In this document: one piece after another, positions 26,273 through 34,478 of the stretch
Numbering within the stretch: the stretch's first letter is position 1
Layout of the letters: each line of letters starts with the position of its first letter
NCBI GenBank assembly: GCA_900544685.1
Contig: UQWA01000002.1
Location: 62,001 to 126,000, forward strand
From: an uncultured Lachnospiraceae bacterium
Lineage (GTDB): Bacteria > Bacillota > Clostridia > Lachnospirales > Lachnospiraceae
Reading direction: 5' to 3'
DNA: 64,000 nucleotides
Translations under genes and position numbers: made by a program
Notes under the pieces: generated by a model
Seen by the model: only the letters and a program-made list of their open reading frames with translations
Told to the model about the DNA's origin: nothing
Databases searched by the model: none

Positions 26273-27298
26273 TTACACCCCTTTTCCAAAGCTGCAATTC
26301 GGATAATGACATTCCTTACATCCCAGACAGAATCCACCATTTCCCATATGTGCCAGATCTTTCTTTGTCACTTCGATTCCTGCAATGATTCGTGGCAATA
26401 CCAGATCAAAAACAGTTGCTTTTGCATACATGACGCATCCCGGCAGTCCCATAACCGATGTGCCGTCTTCCAGATAGGATAACAGGAACATGGCTCCCGG
26501 AAGAACCGGAGCTCCATAAGATACGATTCTTGCTCCTGTATTCTTGATGGCTCCAGGAGTCTTGTCATCTGGATCTACGCTCATGCCACCGGTACATACA
26601 ATCATATCTGCCCCTTCTTCTTTTAACTTCAGAATGGCCTTTGTGATCTTTTCCATATCATCGTTACAGAGGATATGTCCGTGAATCTCTGCACCGTAGG
26701 ATTCCAGCTTGTTGATAACAACCGGAGTGAAAGTATCTTTGATTCTTCCGTAAAATACTTCGTTTCCGGTAGTTACAATACCTACTTTTCTCTTCTTATA
26801 TGGAGTCAGGGAAACCAAAGGCTGATCTCCCGCTGTCTTTTTCACCAGATCCATTTTTTCTTTGGCAATCACCAGCGGGATCACACGGGTTCCCAGAAGA
26901 CGGTCACCTTTTTTCACCGGGAAATTCGTATGTCTGGTGGCAATCATAATCTCATCAATCTCATTGATAGCATCCAGCCTTGGCACATCCACCTGAAATA
27001 CTCCGTCACAGTCTGCAATCAGCTCAATCTTTCCCTCTTTTACTGCGGTCGGATGCATATTCTCATTCATACAGACATCACAGAGAATCTGAGCCGCCTC
27101 ATTCTCATGCAGGGTGTTCTCATCCTTCTCCCATACATACAGGTTATCTTTTCCCAGAGATAACAGTACCGGGATATCCTCTTCCTGCACAATATGTCCC
27201 TTACGGAATGCAGTATCCTTCACCACATCCTTCACGATCCTTGTAATATCATGGCAAAGCACATGTCCTACCGCATCCGTTGTCTTAATACACTTCAT
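26273..27298 (-). CDS. MoeA-like molybdopterin-binding protein with Cys-rich tail
   Basis: 341 aa. Contains the MoCF-binding domain (KRKVGIVTTGNEVFYGRI, then GADMIVCTGGMSVDPDDKTPGAI, then LPGAMFLLSYL and MGLPGCVMYAKATVFDLVLPRI). It starts with a region characteristic of a separate MoeA-like group (MKCIKTTDAVGHVLCHDITRIVKDVVKDTAFRKGHIVQEEDI). The N-terminal MoeA catalytic region with its PxxxxSxxDG motif is not evident. The last ~20 residues hold four Cys in CLGCKECHYPNC, a potential metal-binding tail. Start: ATG 27298 after AAGGAG. First gene of the moe-mob-mod operon. It may act in cofactor delivery or as a second, specialised molybdenum- or tungsten-inserting protein. Confidence 0.85.
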   Translation of the reverse strand: MKCIKTTDAVGHVLCHDITRIVKDVVKDTAFRKGHIVQEEDIPVLLSLGKDNLYVWEKDENTLHENEAAQILCDVCMNENMHPTAVKEGKIELIADCDGVFQVDVPRLDAINEIDEIMIATRHTNFPVKKGDRLLGTRVIPLVIAKEKMDLVKKTAGDQPLVSLTPYKKRKVGIVTTGNEVFYGRIKDTFTPVVINKLESYGAEIHGHILCNDDMEKITKAILKLKEEGADMIVCTGGMSVDPDDKTPGAIKNTGARIVSYGAPVLPGAMFLLSYLEDGTSVMGLPGCVMYAKATVFDLVLPRIIAGIEVTKKDLAHMGNGGFCLGCKECHYPNCSFGKGV

Positions 27299-27401
27299 GT
27301 TCGATCTCCTTCTACCGTTCATCTGCGAAATCAGACATATTCTTCACTTTCACAGTGTTTTGGAACAGTTATCATAATTTCCGCACAATTTGCATGGGAT
27401 C

Positions 27402-27430
27402 ATTGTAACATATTGACAAAAAAAACACAA
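27402..27430 (-). promoter_or_regulatory. Candidate promoter of the moe-mob-mod operon
   Basis: Minus strand TTGTGT (27425-27430), 17 bp including a T tract, TACAAT (27402-27407). The -10 is good and the -35 weak. It lies between the hairpin after the Cys-type fdhA and the first moe gene. Confidence 0.45.
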
Positions 27431-27441
27431 CTGCAAGCATA

Positions 27442-27500
27442 AGAAATAGCCGCCCTGCACCATGTAAAAAGGGGTACATATCAGTCAGGAACGGCTATTT
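27442..27500 (-). terminator. Structured hairpin after the Cys-type fdhA
   Basis: Outer arms GAAATAGCCG / CGGCTATTTC (27442-27451, 27491-27500), then CCTG/CAGG and ATGTA/TACAT pairs nested inside. It starts 22 bases after the fdhA stop codon, so it most likely ends that transcript, although the long T run comes about 20 bases later. A structured regulatory RNA is an alternative. Confidence 0.6.
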
Positions 27501-27521
27501 CTCGGTAACTAAGTGTTCATT

Positions 27522-30227
27522 TTATGCTTTCTCAATCTTGATTGCGCATACCTTGTATTCCGGTATTCTTGCGTATTTATCCAATGCTGCATTGGTCAGC
27601 CAGTTGGCATTGCCATCCGGGAAGTGGAATGGCATCCAGGATTCTCCCTTGGATACTTTGGTTCCCACTCGGGCGGTGGATTCAATCTGACCTCTTCTGG
27701 ATGTCAGACGAACTTTATCGCCATTCTGAATACCCAGTTCTGCCGCATCTTCTTCATTGATCTCGATGAAGGAATGTCCTTCGATCTCCATCAGTTCTTC
27801 AGTCTTTCCTGTCATGGCACGGGTGGTGTAATGATACAGGATACGTCCGGTCATAAGAAGGATCGGATATTCTTCATCTGGAAGTTCTGCAGATGGAACA
27901 TATTCTGCCGGATAGAACCAGCCAAGACCTCTTGCGAACTTGCCCACATGCATGATCGGTGTACCCGGATGGTCCTTTGTCGGACATGGCCACTGAAGTC
28001 CTCTTCCACCTACTTCTTCACTATCCAGACGTGCATGGCTGATGCCTCCAAAGGATGGTGTCACAGATGCAATTTCATCCATAATCTGAGCAGATGTAAG
28101 ATGTGGCTGTGGATATCCCATTCGGTTCATTAGATCGATGATAATATCCGTATCCAGTCTTGCATTTCCAGGAATCGTTACTGCCTTGCGCACACGCTGT
28201 ACGCGACGCTCGGTATTCGTAAAGGTACCTTCTTTTTCTGCATAGCTGACTCCCGGAAGAATCACATCTGCATACTGGGCAGTCTCTGTCATAAAGAGTT
28301 CCTGAATTACAAAGAATTCCAGACTTTCCAGAGCTTTGATAATATGATGTGTATCCGGATCTGTAACCACCGGATCTTCACCGTAAATATAAAGACCTTT
28401 CACATCTCCCCTGATTGCTGCCGGGAATACATCCGTAGCATGCAGTCCTGGATTTGGATTCAACTTGGTATTCCATGCCTTTTCAAATTTGGCAATTACT
28501 TCCGGATTGGCTACCTTCTGATATCCAGGGAAATCTGTCGGTGATGCACCCATATCACAGGCACCCTGTACATTGTTCTGGCCACGAAGTGGATTGACAC
28601 CACAACCTTCTCTACCCAGTTTACCAACCAGAAGAGCCATATTTGACATGGACATAACACCTTCCGTACCGGTGGAATGTTCCGTAACACCCAGACAGTA
28701 AATAATCGGAGCCATATCTGCTTTCGCATACATGATAGCTGCTTTCTTCAGATCTTCTGCATCAATATGGCAGATCTCTGCTACTTTTTCAGGTGTATAA
28801 TCTTTTACGATCTCTTTGATCTTCTCGTATCCTTCCGTTCTCTCTGCAATGAACTTTTCATCCTGCAGCCCTTCGGAAATGATCACATTCATGATACCAT
28901 TTGCAAACGCAACGTTGGTACCTGGTTTTAACTTCAGATGGATATCTGCATGTTTTGCAAGGCCAATATCACGCGGATCCACCACGATCAGCTTACATCC
29001 ACGCTGTACCGCCTGACGAATCTGCATGCCCACTACCGGATGTGCTTCTTCCGGATTGGAACCTACCAGCATGATCACATCTGGTTTCTTTGTGATATCT
29101 TCGATTGGATTGGTCATGGCACCGGATCCCAATGTCATAGCCAGACCTGCTACCGATGCAGAGTGACATACACGGGCACAGTTATCGGTATTATTTGTGC
29201 CGAAACAGGTTCGAACCATCTTCTGAACCATGTAGATATCTTCGTTTGGTGATCTGGAACATGCAAAACCTGCCAGTGATTCACTGCCGTATTTTTTCTT
29301 AATCTCCATGAATTTAGATGCAACCAGATCCAGTGCTTCATCCCAGGTAGCTTTCTCAAATTCACCGGTTTCTTTATTCTTAATCAATGGATCTGTGATT
29401 CTGGATGGATGATGTACAAAGTCAAAGCTTCCGCTTCGTCCCTTTACACAAAGCAGACCTTTGTTGGATGGTCCATTATAAGCTTCTGTATCCACAATCT
29501 TGCCATCTTTTACCAGAAGGTAATACTGACATCCGGTTGCACAATGTGGACAGGTGGTCAGTACCTTTTTTTCTACCTGATATGTACGGTATTTCTTTCT
29601 GCGCTTCATGGACAGCGCACCGGTTGGACAGGCCTGTACACAGTTACCACAGGATTCACAGATACCATCTTTCCACTGACCTTCTCCATTGCCGATTACT
29701 GACTGGAATCCACGTTCCATTGTCTCAATGGCACCGCGTCCTACAATATAATTACAGGTATTCACGCATCTGTGGCACAGAATACAAAGACTTGGGTCAT
29801 AGGTAAAGAATTTATTCGTATCATCTACCTCGCCACCACTCTTCTGTCCTTCATAGCTGGTGGTCTCCAAACCATACTCAAATGCATATTCCTGCAGTTT
29901 GCAGTCTCCGTTTGCTTCGCAGGAGAAACAGTGTACATTGTGATCGGATAACAGCAGATCCAGTGTCTGTTTTCTGGACTGTCTTACCTTTTCTGATCTG
30001 GTAAAGATCTCATCCCCTTCTGATACCTGCAGGGTACAGGATGTGTCGATCTTGGTTCTGCCATTATTTTTTACTTCTACCACGCACAGACGGCAGGATC
30101 CGTCTGGAATCAGATCCTCAATATAACACAGAGTTGGGATCTCAATTCCTGCTTTTTTTGCCGCATGAAAAACGGTCGTCCCCTTCTCCACTTCCACCGG
30201 AATGCCGTCAATCATTACATGAACCAT
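27522..30227 (-). CDS. fdhA: Formate dehydrogenase catalytic subunit, cysteine form
   Basis: 901 aa. The N-terminal NuoG-like part has a [2Fe-2S] site (Cys in PTLCYIED, GSCRLCVVEV, DTSCTLQV), a His/Cys cluster site (HNVHCFSCEANGDCKLQ), and two ferredoxin motifs (CILCHRCVNTC, CESCGNCVQACP). The molybdopterin oxidoreductase domain begins at TTCPHCATGCQ, a further [4Fe-4S] site. The metal-ligating residue is Cys354 (NCARVCHSAS), codon TGT at 29166-29168, exactly where the 41.4-kb paralogue has UGA. ATG 30227 follows GGAGGATATT. It is in line with the selenium-handling operon upstream, 98 bp after DUF3343, and has no NuoE or NuoF genes beside it. Confidence 0.93.
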   Translation of the reverse strand: MVHVMIDGIPVEVEKGTTVFHAAKKAGIEIPTLCYIEDLIPDGSCRLCVVEVKNNGRTKIDTSCTLQVSEGDEIFTRSEKVRQSRKQTLDLLLSDHNVHCFSCEANGDCKLQEYAFEYGLETTSYEGQKSGGEVDDTNKFFTYDPSLCILCHRCVNTCNYIVGRGAIETMERGFQSVIGNGEGQWKDGICESCGNCVQACPTGALSMKRRKKYRTYQVEKKVLTTCPHCATGCQYYLLVKDGKIVDTEAYNGPSNKGLLCVKGRSGSFDFVHHPSRITDPLIKNKETGEFEKATWDEALDLVASKFMEIKKKYGSESLAGFACSRSPNEDIYMVQKMVRTCFGTNNTDNCARVCHSASVAGLAMTLGSGAMTNPIEDITKKPDVIMLVGSNPEEAHPVVGMQIRQAVQRGCKLIVVDPRDIGLAKHADIHLKLKPGTNVAFANGIMNVIISEGLQDEKFIAERTEGYEKIKEIVKDYTPEKVAEICHIDAEDLKKAAIMYAKADMAPIIYCLGVTEHSTGTEGVMSMSNMALLVGKLGREGCGVNPLRGQNNVQGACDMGASPTDFPGYQKVANPEVIAKFEKAWNTKLNPNPGLHATDVFPAAIRGDVKGLYIYGEDPVVTDPDTHHIIKALESLEFFVIQELFMTETAQYADVILPGVSYAEKEGTFTNTERRVQRVRKAVTIPGNARLDTDIIIDLMNRMGYPQPHLTSAQIMDEIASVTPSFGGISHARLDSEEVGGRGLQWPCPTKDHPGTPIMHVGKFARGLGWFYPAEYVPSAELPDEEYPILLMTGRILYHYTTRAMTGKTEELMEIEGHSFIEINEEDAAELGIQNGDKVRLTSRRGQIESTARVGTKVSKGESWMPFHFPDGNANWLTNAALDKYARIPEYKVCAIKIEKA

Positions 30228-30325
30228 AATATCCTCCTTCCAAACTTTGTTTCGTTTTCTTGTTTAATATACGGAAAAAATCTCTCCTTCCCCATTACTG
30301 CGGTCATTTTCTTTCTGACCGGCAG

Positions 30326-30562
30326 TTATAACTCAATTACCTGCATCTGTTCCCAGGACAGTCCTGCCTGCTTCAGCTGTTCTACCCACCTCTCTTTTTC
30401 ATCTGGCTCTGTCTTCCAGGCCAGCCCGCATCCTGCGGTAATCTGAGATGGAATTGGAATTAACCTTCCCGGAAGCTGATGCTCCTGACAGTATTTTTCC
30501 ATTTTGATTGCTTCTGGTGTATTGGAAAATGTAATCACCAGTTGTGGTTTCTTTGTTCTCAT
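30326..30562 (-). CDS. DUF3343 protein (putative Se/S carrier-like)
   Basis: 78 aa. Small protein of the DUF3343 family, described in domain databases as putative selenium/sulfur carrier-like and often found next to cysteine desulfurases and YedF. It has the typical LVITFSNTPEAIKMEKYCQEHQLPGRLIPIPSQITAGCGLAWK, with the family's conserved Cys in the AGCGLAW turn. It lies 4 bp downstream of the cysteine desulfurase and upstream of the Cys-type fdhA. Mechanism unknown; a carrier that takes a persulfide or perselenide from the desulfurase would fit. Confidence 0.88.
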   Translation of the reverse strand: MRTKKPQLVITFSNTPEAIKMEKYCQEHQLPGRLIPIPSQITAGCGLAWKTEPDEKERWVEQLKQAGLSWEQMQVIEL

Positions 30563-30566
30563 AAAT

Positions 30567-31700
30567 TTATTCCTGTAATTCCTTTAATGCCTGAATTGCT
30601 GCGTCCACTTCTTCTTCTGTATTAAAGCAGGAAAAGCTGAACCGTACCGCACCCTGCTGCTCTGTGCCAAGAGTCTGATGCATCAGCGGAGCACAATGAG
30701 CACCTGAACGTACTGCAATTCCATAATCTTCCCAGAGCCAGTCACTGACTTCTGCGGAATCCACGTCTCCCAGATTCAGGGATACAATGGCTGTTCGCAT
30801 CTGTGCATCCGTATCTCCATATACGGTAATGTCCGGGATCTCTGCGATGCCTTTTAAGAAGCTCCTGGCCAGCGATAATTCCTTTTCATGAATCTGCTCT
30901 ACGCCTTGCTTCAATATCCAGGATAAAGACGCTCCAAGACCTGCAATTCCCGGTCCGTTTAAGGTTCCGGCTTCCAGTGCCGTCGGCATGGTATCCGGAT
31001 GCTCCTTATCAAAACTCTTTACGCCGCTTCCACCGACCTTCAAAGGAGCAATCTTTACACCTTCCCGTACATAGATCCCCCCGGTGCCCTGTGGCCCCAT
31101 CAGACCTTTATGTCCGGTGAAACAGAGAACATCAACCCCCATATCCTGTACATCAATCGGAATGCATCCGGCTGTCTGGGATGCATCCACAATCAGAAGC
31201 AATCCATTTGCTTTTGCAAAATCCGATATCTTCTTCAGATCGGTTACATTACCAGTTAGATTGGATGCATGGGTAATGACAATGGCCTTCGTCTCTTTCT
31301 TCAAAAGCTTTGGCAGCTGGTCATATTGCATCACGCCTTTTTCATCTGCCGGGAGCAGACTGTAGATCACTCCCTGTTTTGCCATCCGATATACCGGCCG
31401 CAGTACGGAATTATGTTCACATACACTGGTGATTACATGATCTCCCGGCTGTAATATTCCCTGTATGGCTATGTTCAGGCTTTCTGTGGCATTACAGGTA
31501 AAGGCAATCCGCATGGGATCTGGAATATGAAACAGCTCTGCCAGCTTTTCTCTGGTACCATAGATCATTCTGGATGCATCCAAAGTAGCTTCATGGGCGC
31601 CCCTTCCAGAGTTTCCCATGGAAGTCAGCGCCATAGTCATGGCCTCCGCCACTCCTTCCGGCTTATGCAGTGTAGTGGCCGCATTATCCAGATAAATCAT
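30567..31700 (-). CDS. Cysteine desulfurase-like class V aminotransferase
   Basis: 377 aa PLP enzyme. It starts IYLDNAATTLHKP and has FTCNATESLNIAIQG for cofactor binding. The PLP lysine is in CFTGHKGLMGPQGTGG (about residues 195-210), and the catalytic Cys is in RSGAHCAPLMHQTLGT near residue 335. The family mobilises sulfur from cysteine or selenium from selenocysteine. Placed between YedF (4-bp overlap) and DUF3343 (4 bp away), it is probably the selenium or sulfur donor for SelD or for FdhD-dependent cofactor sulfuration. Confidence 0.92.
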   Translation of the reverse strand: MIYLDNAATTLHKPEGVAEAMTMALTSMGNSGRGAHEATLDASRMIYGTREKLAELFHIPDPMRIAFTCNATESLNIAIQGILQPGDHVITSVCEHNSVLRPVYRMAKQGVIYSLLPADEKGVMQYDQLPKLLKKETKAIVITHASNLTGNVTDLKKISDFAKANGLLLIVDASQTAGCIPIDVQDMGVDVLCFTGHKGLMGPQGTGGIYVREGVKIAPLKVGGSGVKSFDKEHPDTMPTALEAGTLNGPGIAGLGASLSWILKQGVEQIHEKELSLARSFLKGIAEIPDITVYGDTDAQMRTAIVSLNLGDVDSAEVSDWLWEDYGIAVRSGAHCAPLMHQTLGTEQQGAVRFSFSCFNTEEEVDAAIQALKELQE

Positions 31701-32323
31701 GGTTTCACTACCTTACCTGCTTTGGCCATAGTATCTGCGATTACATACATGTTCGTAACACTTCCTACCTGAAGCTTCTCAGACAGTCCGTAGTAATTCA
31801 GGCAGGTTCCACAGGTAAAGATCTCCACGCCCTGCGCTTCCAGTGACTTCAGATCTTCCAGTGATGCAGATCCTTCACAGGTCAGATAAGCACCCTTGTT
31901 ATAGAATAAAATGGTCTTTGGCAGAGTCTCCAGCTGAGTCAGTGCATAGATATAACCTTTTATCAGGACTTTACCCAGTTCTTCTTCTCCCTCACCCATT
32001 TTGTCAGATGAAATCACAACCACTGTGTTATCTCTGGCATCTGGAACGCAGGCCGCTTCTGCCGTTTCTTCTTTCTTCTCATCTGCCTGTCCCTGTAACT
32101 TATCTTCTGTTACTGTGATCACAACACGGTATTCTTTTTCTGCTTTTTTCTCAGATTTCACTTCACAGCCAAGGCTTCCTGCCAGTTTCGTCAGATTCTG
32201 TACTGCCACTTCATTGTCTACCAGTACCTCTACTTCTTCTGCTTTTGTCAGTGCCTTAATGGCATTCTGTGTCTTGATGACCGGGATCGGGCAGGTATCA
32301 CCCATTGCGTTAATTGTTACCAT
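31697..32323 (-). CDS. yedF: YedF selenium-metabolism sulfurtransferase-like protein
   Basis: 208 aa, two domains. The N-terminal ~70 residues form a TusA-like domain with the active Cys in NAMGDTCPIPVIKTQNAI. A Glu/Lys-rich linker leads to a DsrE-like domain (about 100-208) starting VVVISSDKMGEGEEELGKVLIKGYIYALTQLE and containing TCGTCLNYYG with two Cys. This two-domain form is the YedF type that co-occurs with selenium use. It overlaps the desulfurase start by 4 bp, supporting sulfur or selenium relay from one to the other. Confidence 0.9.
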   Translation of the reverse strand: MVTINAMGDTCPIPVIKTQNAIKALTKAEEVEVLVDNEVAVQNLTKLAGSLGCEVKSEKKAEKEYRVVITVTEDKLQGQADEKKEETAEAACVPDARDNTVVVISSDKMGEGEEELGKVLIKGYIYALTQLETLPKTILFYNKGAYLTCEGSASLEDLKSLEAQGVEIFTCGTCLNYYGLSEKLQVGSVTNMYVIADTMAKAGKVVKP

Positions 32324-32363
32324 AATACTTGCATCTCCTTTTATTTCAAAATCTGACTATTAC

Positions 32364-33512
32364 TTATAGCATTTCAATAAATGCTGCCATTCTTGTCTGA
32401 ATCTGTCCCACATCTGCCTGGGAATAATCTGTTTCAACAACGGTATATGGAATTCCCATCTTATCTTTTACCAGCTTCTTCACCATGGCTGTCTCTACAT
32501 TGTAGGTATGACAGGCCTGCAGTACCAGATCTACCACTGCATCTACCTTAAAATCTTTGATCAGTTTCTCCAGAAGTTCCATTCTTGCTTTATTCGGAGA
32601 CATACAGGAACATCCGATACTTAAATATTTTCTGGAAAGTGCATCGTACACATCTGGATTTTCTTCATCTACTTCTGCCAGCGGCTTCATACCGGTACAG
32701 TTTTCAAAACAAACTACTACACCACCATTTTCTTCAATGGCACGGATAACCTTCAGTGCAGCTCCACCGGACGGAGAACCGGTTACCAGGATTCGTGGCT
32801 TCTTCCCAACGTTCTTACCTTCCTGATATTCTTTTTCAATCTTATCCGTTACCGCATCAATGGTCTCTTCCAGTGTATCCGTGTTCATCTGAAAACCGGA
32901 TCCATATACGGTATTGATGATATCCAGTCCCATGACCGGAGCCGGATCCTGTGCCATCGTATACTGCAGTCTGGTCAGTGCACGATTGATACCGTTTCTC
33001 TTTTTGATTTCTTTTGCAATGGCTTCTTCCGTGATCTTTACTTCGAATTTTTCTTCCAGTACTTCTTTGAAACGGATCAGTTCTTTGCGGTATAATTCAT
33101 ATCCATCTTCCGTCTGGCTATTTGGAAGCTGTACCACATGTACCGGTTTAAACTCTGCCAGCATTTCATACATCTTTTTCTTTCCGTCACAGGTAGTCTC
33201 ACCCACAACCAGATCAGAAAAATAGAAGAACGGGCATTTATCTGTCTTCGCAAATCCATAGCTGGATTTGATCAGTGGACAGAGGTTTCTTGGCAGATCC
33301 TTCTCTGCATCCGGAATGGTCTCATCGGATACGGAACATAGTCCAACCACTGCTGCACCCATGGCATTGGCGATCTCTCTTGGCAGATAGGTACAGAACA
33401 CACCTACGATCGGTGTTCCTGCATCCTTAATTTTCTTAATTGCCAGAAATGAATTTTTTCTTGCCTCTGCAAATTCTTCAAATACTTCCGGTAATTCTTT
33501 TCTTAATTCCAC
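32364..33512 (-). CDS. Double-cubane-cluster-type protein (2-hydroxyacyl-CoA dehydratase family)
   Basis: 382 aa. Related to 2-hydroxyacyl-CoA dehydratase subunits but single-chain, as in the YjiM and double-cubane-cluster protein (DCCP) family, which holds an [8Fe-9S] cluster and reduces small molecules in an ATP-dependent way. Candidate ligand cysteines lie in VFCTYLPREIANAMGAA, NLCPLIKSSYGF, KCPFFYFSDLVVGETTCDGKKKMYE, FENCTG, SIGCSCMSPN and LQACHTYNVE. It overlaps the activator gene by 10 bp and precedes yedF by 40 bp, in an operon with selenium genes and opposite a LysR regulator. The physiological substrate is unknown; the context suggests a selenium-related reduction, which is inference. 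Confidence 0.85.
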   Translation of the reverse strand: MELRKELPEVFEEFAEARKNSFLAIKKIKDAGTPIVGVFCTYLPREIANAMGAAVVGLCSVSDETIPDAEKDLPRNLCPLIKSSYGFAKTDKCPFFYFSDLVVGETTCDGKKKMYEMLAEFKPVHVVQLPNSQTEDGYELYRKELIRFKEVLEEKFEVKITEEAIAKEIKKRNGINRALTRLQYTMAQDPAPVMGLDIINTVYGSGFQMNTDTLEETIDAVTDKIEKEYQEGKNVGKKPRILVTGSPSGGAALKVIRAIEENGGVVVCFENCTGMKPLAEVDEENPDVYDALSRKYLSIGCSCMSPNKARMELLEKLIKDFKVDAVVDLVLQACHTYNVETAMVKKLVKDKMGIPYTVVETDYSQADVGQIQTRMAAFIEML

Positions 33513-34279
33513 GTTTTCTTTCCTCCTGCTTTCTCATACCCTAATACGGCCGCGCCGATGGCTCCTGTATACTGAGCCAGTTCATGCGTCACGATGTGGG
33601 CTGGTTTCATATAAGATTCCAGTATACTTCGGATCACTTCGGACTGTGCCAGACCCCCGGAAAAGAACACTTCCTGTTCCTCCCGGATCAGCTTCTGTGC
33701 AAAAATGGCAGTTCTCTTACAGATCGAATGAAGGCACCCAAGTAAAATGTCTCCTGCCTTTTTCTCCTGCGCCAGGAGACCTACGATCTCACTTTCCGCA
33801 AATACCGCACACATGCTGTTGATCTTCTCCGGTGTGGCACCTCGGACAAATTCATCCAGTTCTTCCACCTTGGCTCCAACCCGCCCCAGTGTCATCTCAA
33901 TGAATCTTCCTGTTCCTGCGGCACATTTATCGTTCATCAGAAAATCTGTCACTTTTCCATGCTCATCCAGAAGCATCACTTTACAATCCTGTCCTCCGAT
34001 GTCAATCACTGCACTGCACTGTGGCATCAGGTATGCGGCTCCTGCACCATGACAGGTGATCTCTGTAATCTTCCTGTCCGCCTGTTCAAGAAGCCCTCTG
34101 CCATACCCAGTCGTTACCGTCATCGCAATCTCCTGAGAATATAACTGGCTGTACATATCACGAATCACTTTACCGGGACGATCAGATGTTTTTTCTAAAT
34201 AAATTTTCTGGATCTTCTCTCCATCAAATACTGCTGCTTTCGTCGTTGCAGAACCGGAATCCAGTCCTAATGTCACCAT
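33503..34279 (-). CDS. Acyl-CoA dehydratase activase-type ATPase (DCCP reductase)
   Basis: 258 aa BadF/HgdC-family ATPase. Motifs: TLGLDSGSATTKAAVFDG (phosphate loop), VTTGYGRGLLEQADRKITEITCHGAG, AVIDIGGQDCKVMLL, the cluster ligand region LMNDKCAAGTGRFIEMTLGRVG, MCAVFAESEIVGLLAQ, and FSGGLAQSE. Homodimers of this family bridge a [4Fe-4S] cluster and inject low-potential electrons into the partner on ATP hydrolysis. It is first in the operon, from the promoter at 34305-34333. It is about half the length of the fused protein at 5065-6732 and similar to that protein's C-terminal half. Confidence 0.9.
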   Translation of the reverse strand: MVTLGLDSGSATTKAAVFDGEKIQKIYLEKTSDRPGKVIRDMYSQLYSQEIAMTVTTGYGRGLLEQADRKITEITCHGAGAAYLMPQCSAVIDIGGQDCKVMLLDEHGKVTDFLMNDKCAAGTGRFIEMTLGRVGAKVEELDEFVRGATPEKINSMCAVFAESEIVGLLAQEKKAGDILLGCLHSICKRTAIFAQKLIREEQEVFFSGGLAQSEVIRSILESYMKPAHIVTHELAQYTGAIGAAVLGYEKAGGKKTWN

Positions 34280-34304
34280 CTTTTCACCTGCTTTCTCTAA
34301 GAAA

Positions 34305-34333
34305 AGTATAACATCTACAGATTTTTTGTCTAA
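34305..34333 (-). promoter_or_regulatory. Promoter of the DCCP-selenium operon
   Basis: Minus strand TTAGAC (34328-34333), 17 bp, TATACT (34305-34310). The start point is near 34298. The LysR-type palindrome is centred about 72 bp upstream of it, the usual position for LysR activation. Confidence 0.6.
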
Positions 34334-34357
34334 TTCAAATGCCTGATGATTTCTTTA

Positions 34358-34382
34358 TATTTATAGATTATATCTATAAATA
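34358..34382. promoter_or_regulatory. LysR-type operator
   Basis: Perfect inverted repeat with 11-bp arms TATTTATAGAT / ATCTATAAATA around a central TAT. It contains the T-N11-A pattern of LysR sites and sits in the divergent region between the LysR gene and the DCCP operon, so it may serve both activation of the operon and autoregulation. Confidence 0.8.
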
Positions 34383-34478
34383 GTCTCGCTTTTTTCTATC
34401 AATTATGCTACGATATATACAATTCAAAACAGTGTCAGGTTATTTTTTCTGTTCCACCTGCACAGAAAGAGGTATCAT

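Noticed and set aside
27299..27521. Molybdenum-cofactor riboswitch upstream of the moe operon
   Set aside because: Only a terminator-like hairpin and a promoter are visible; the leader after the promoter is about 100 nt without matching structure.
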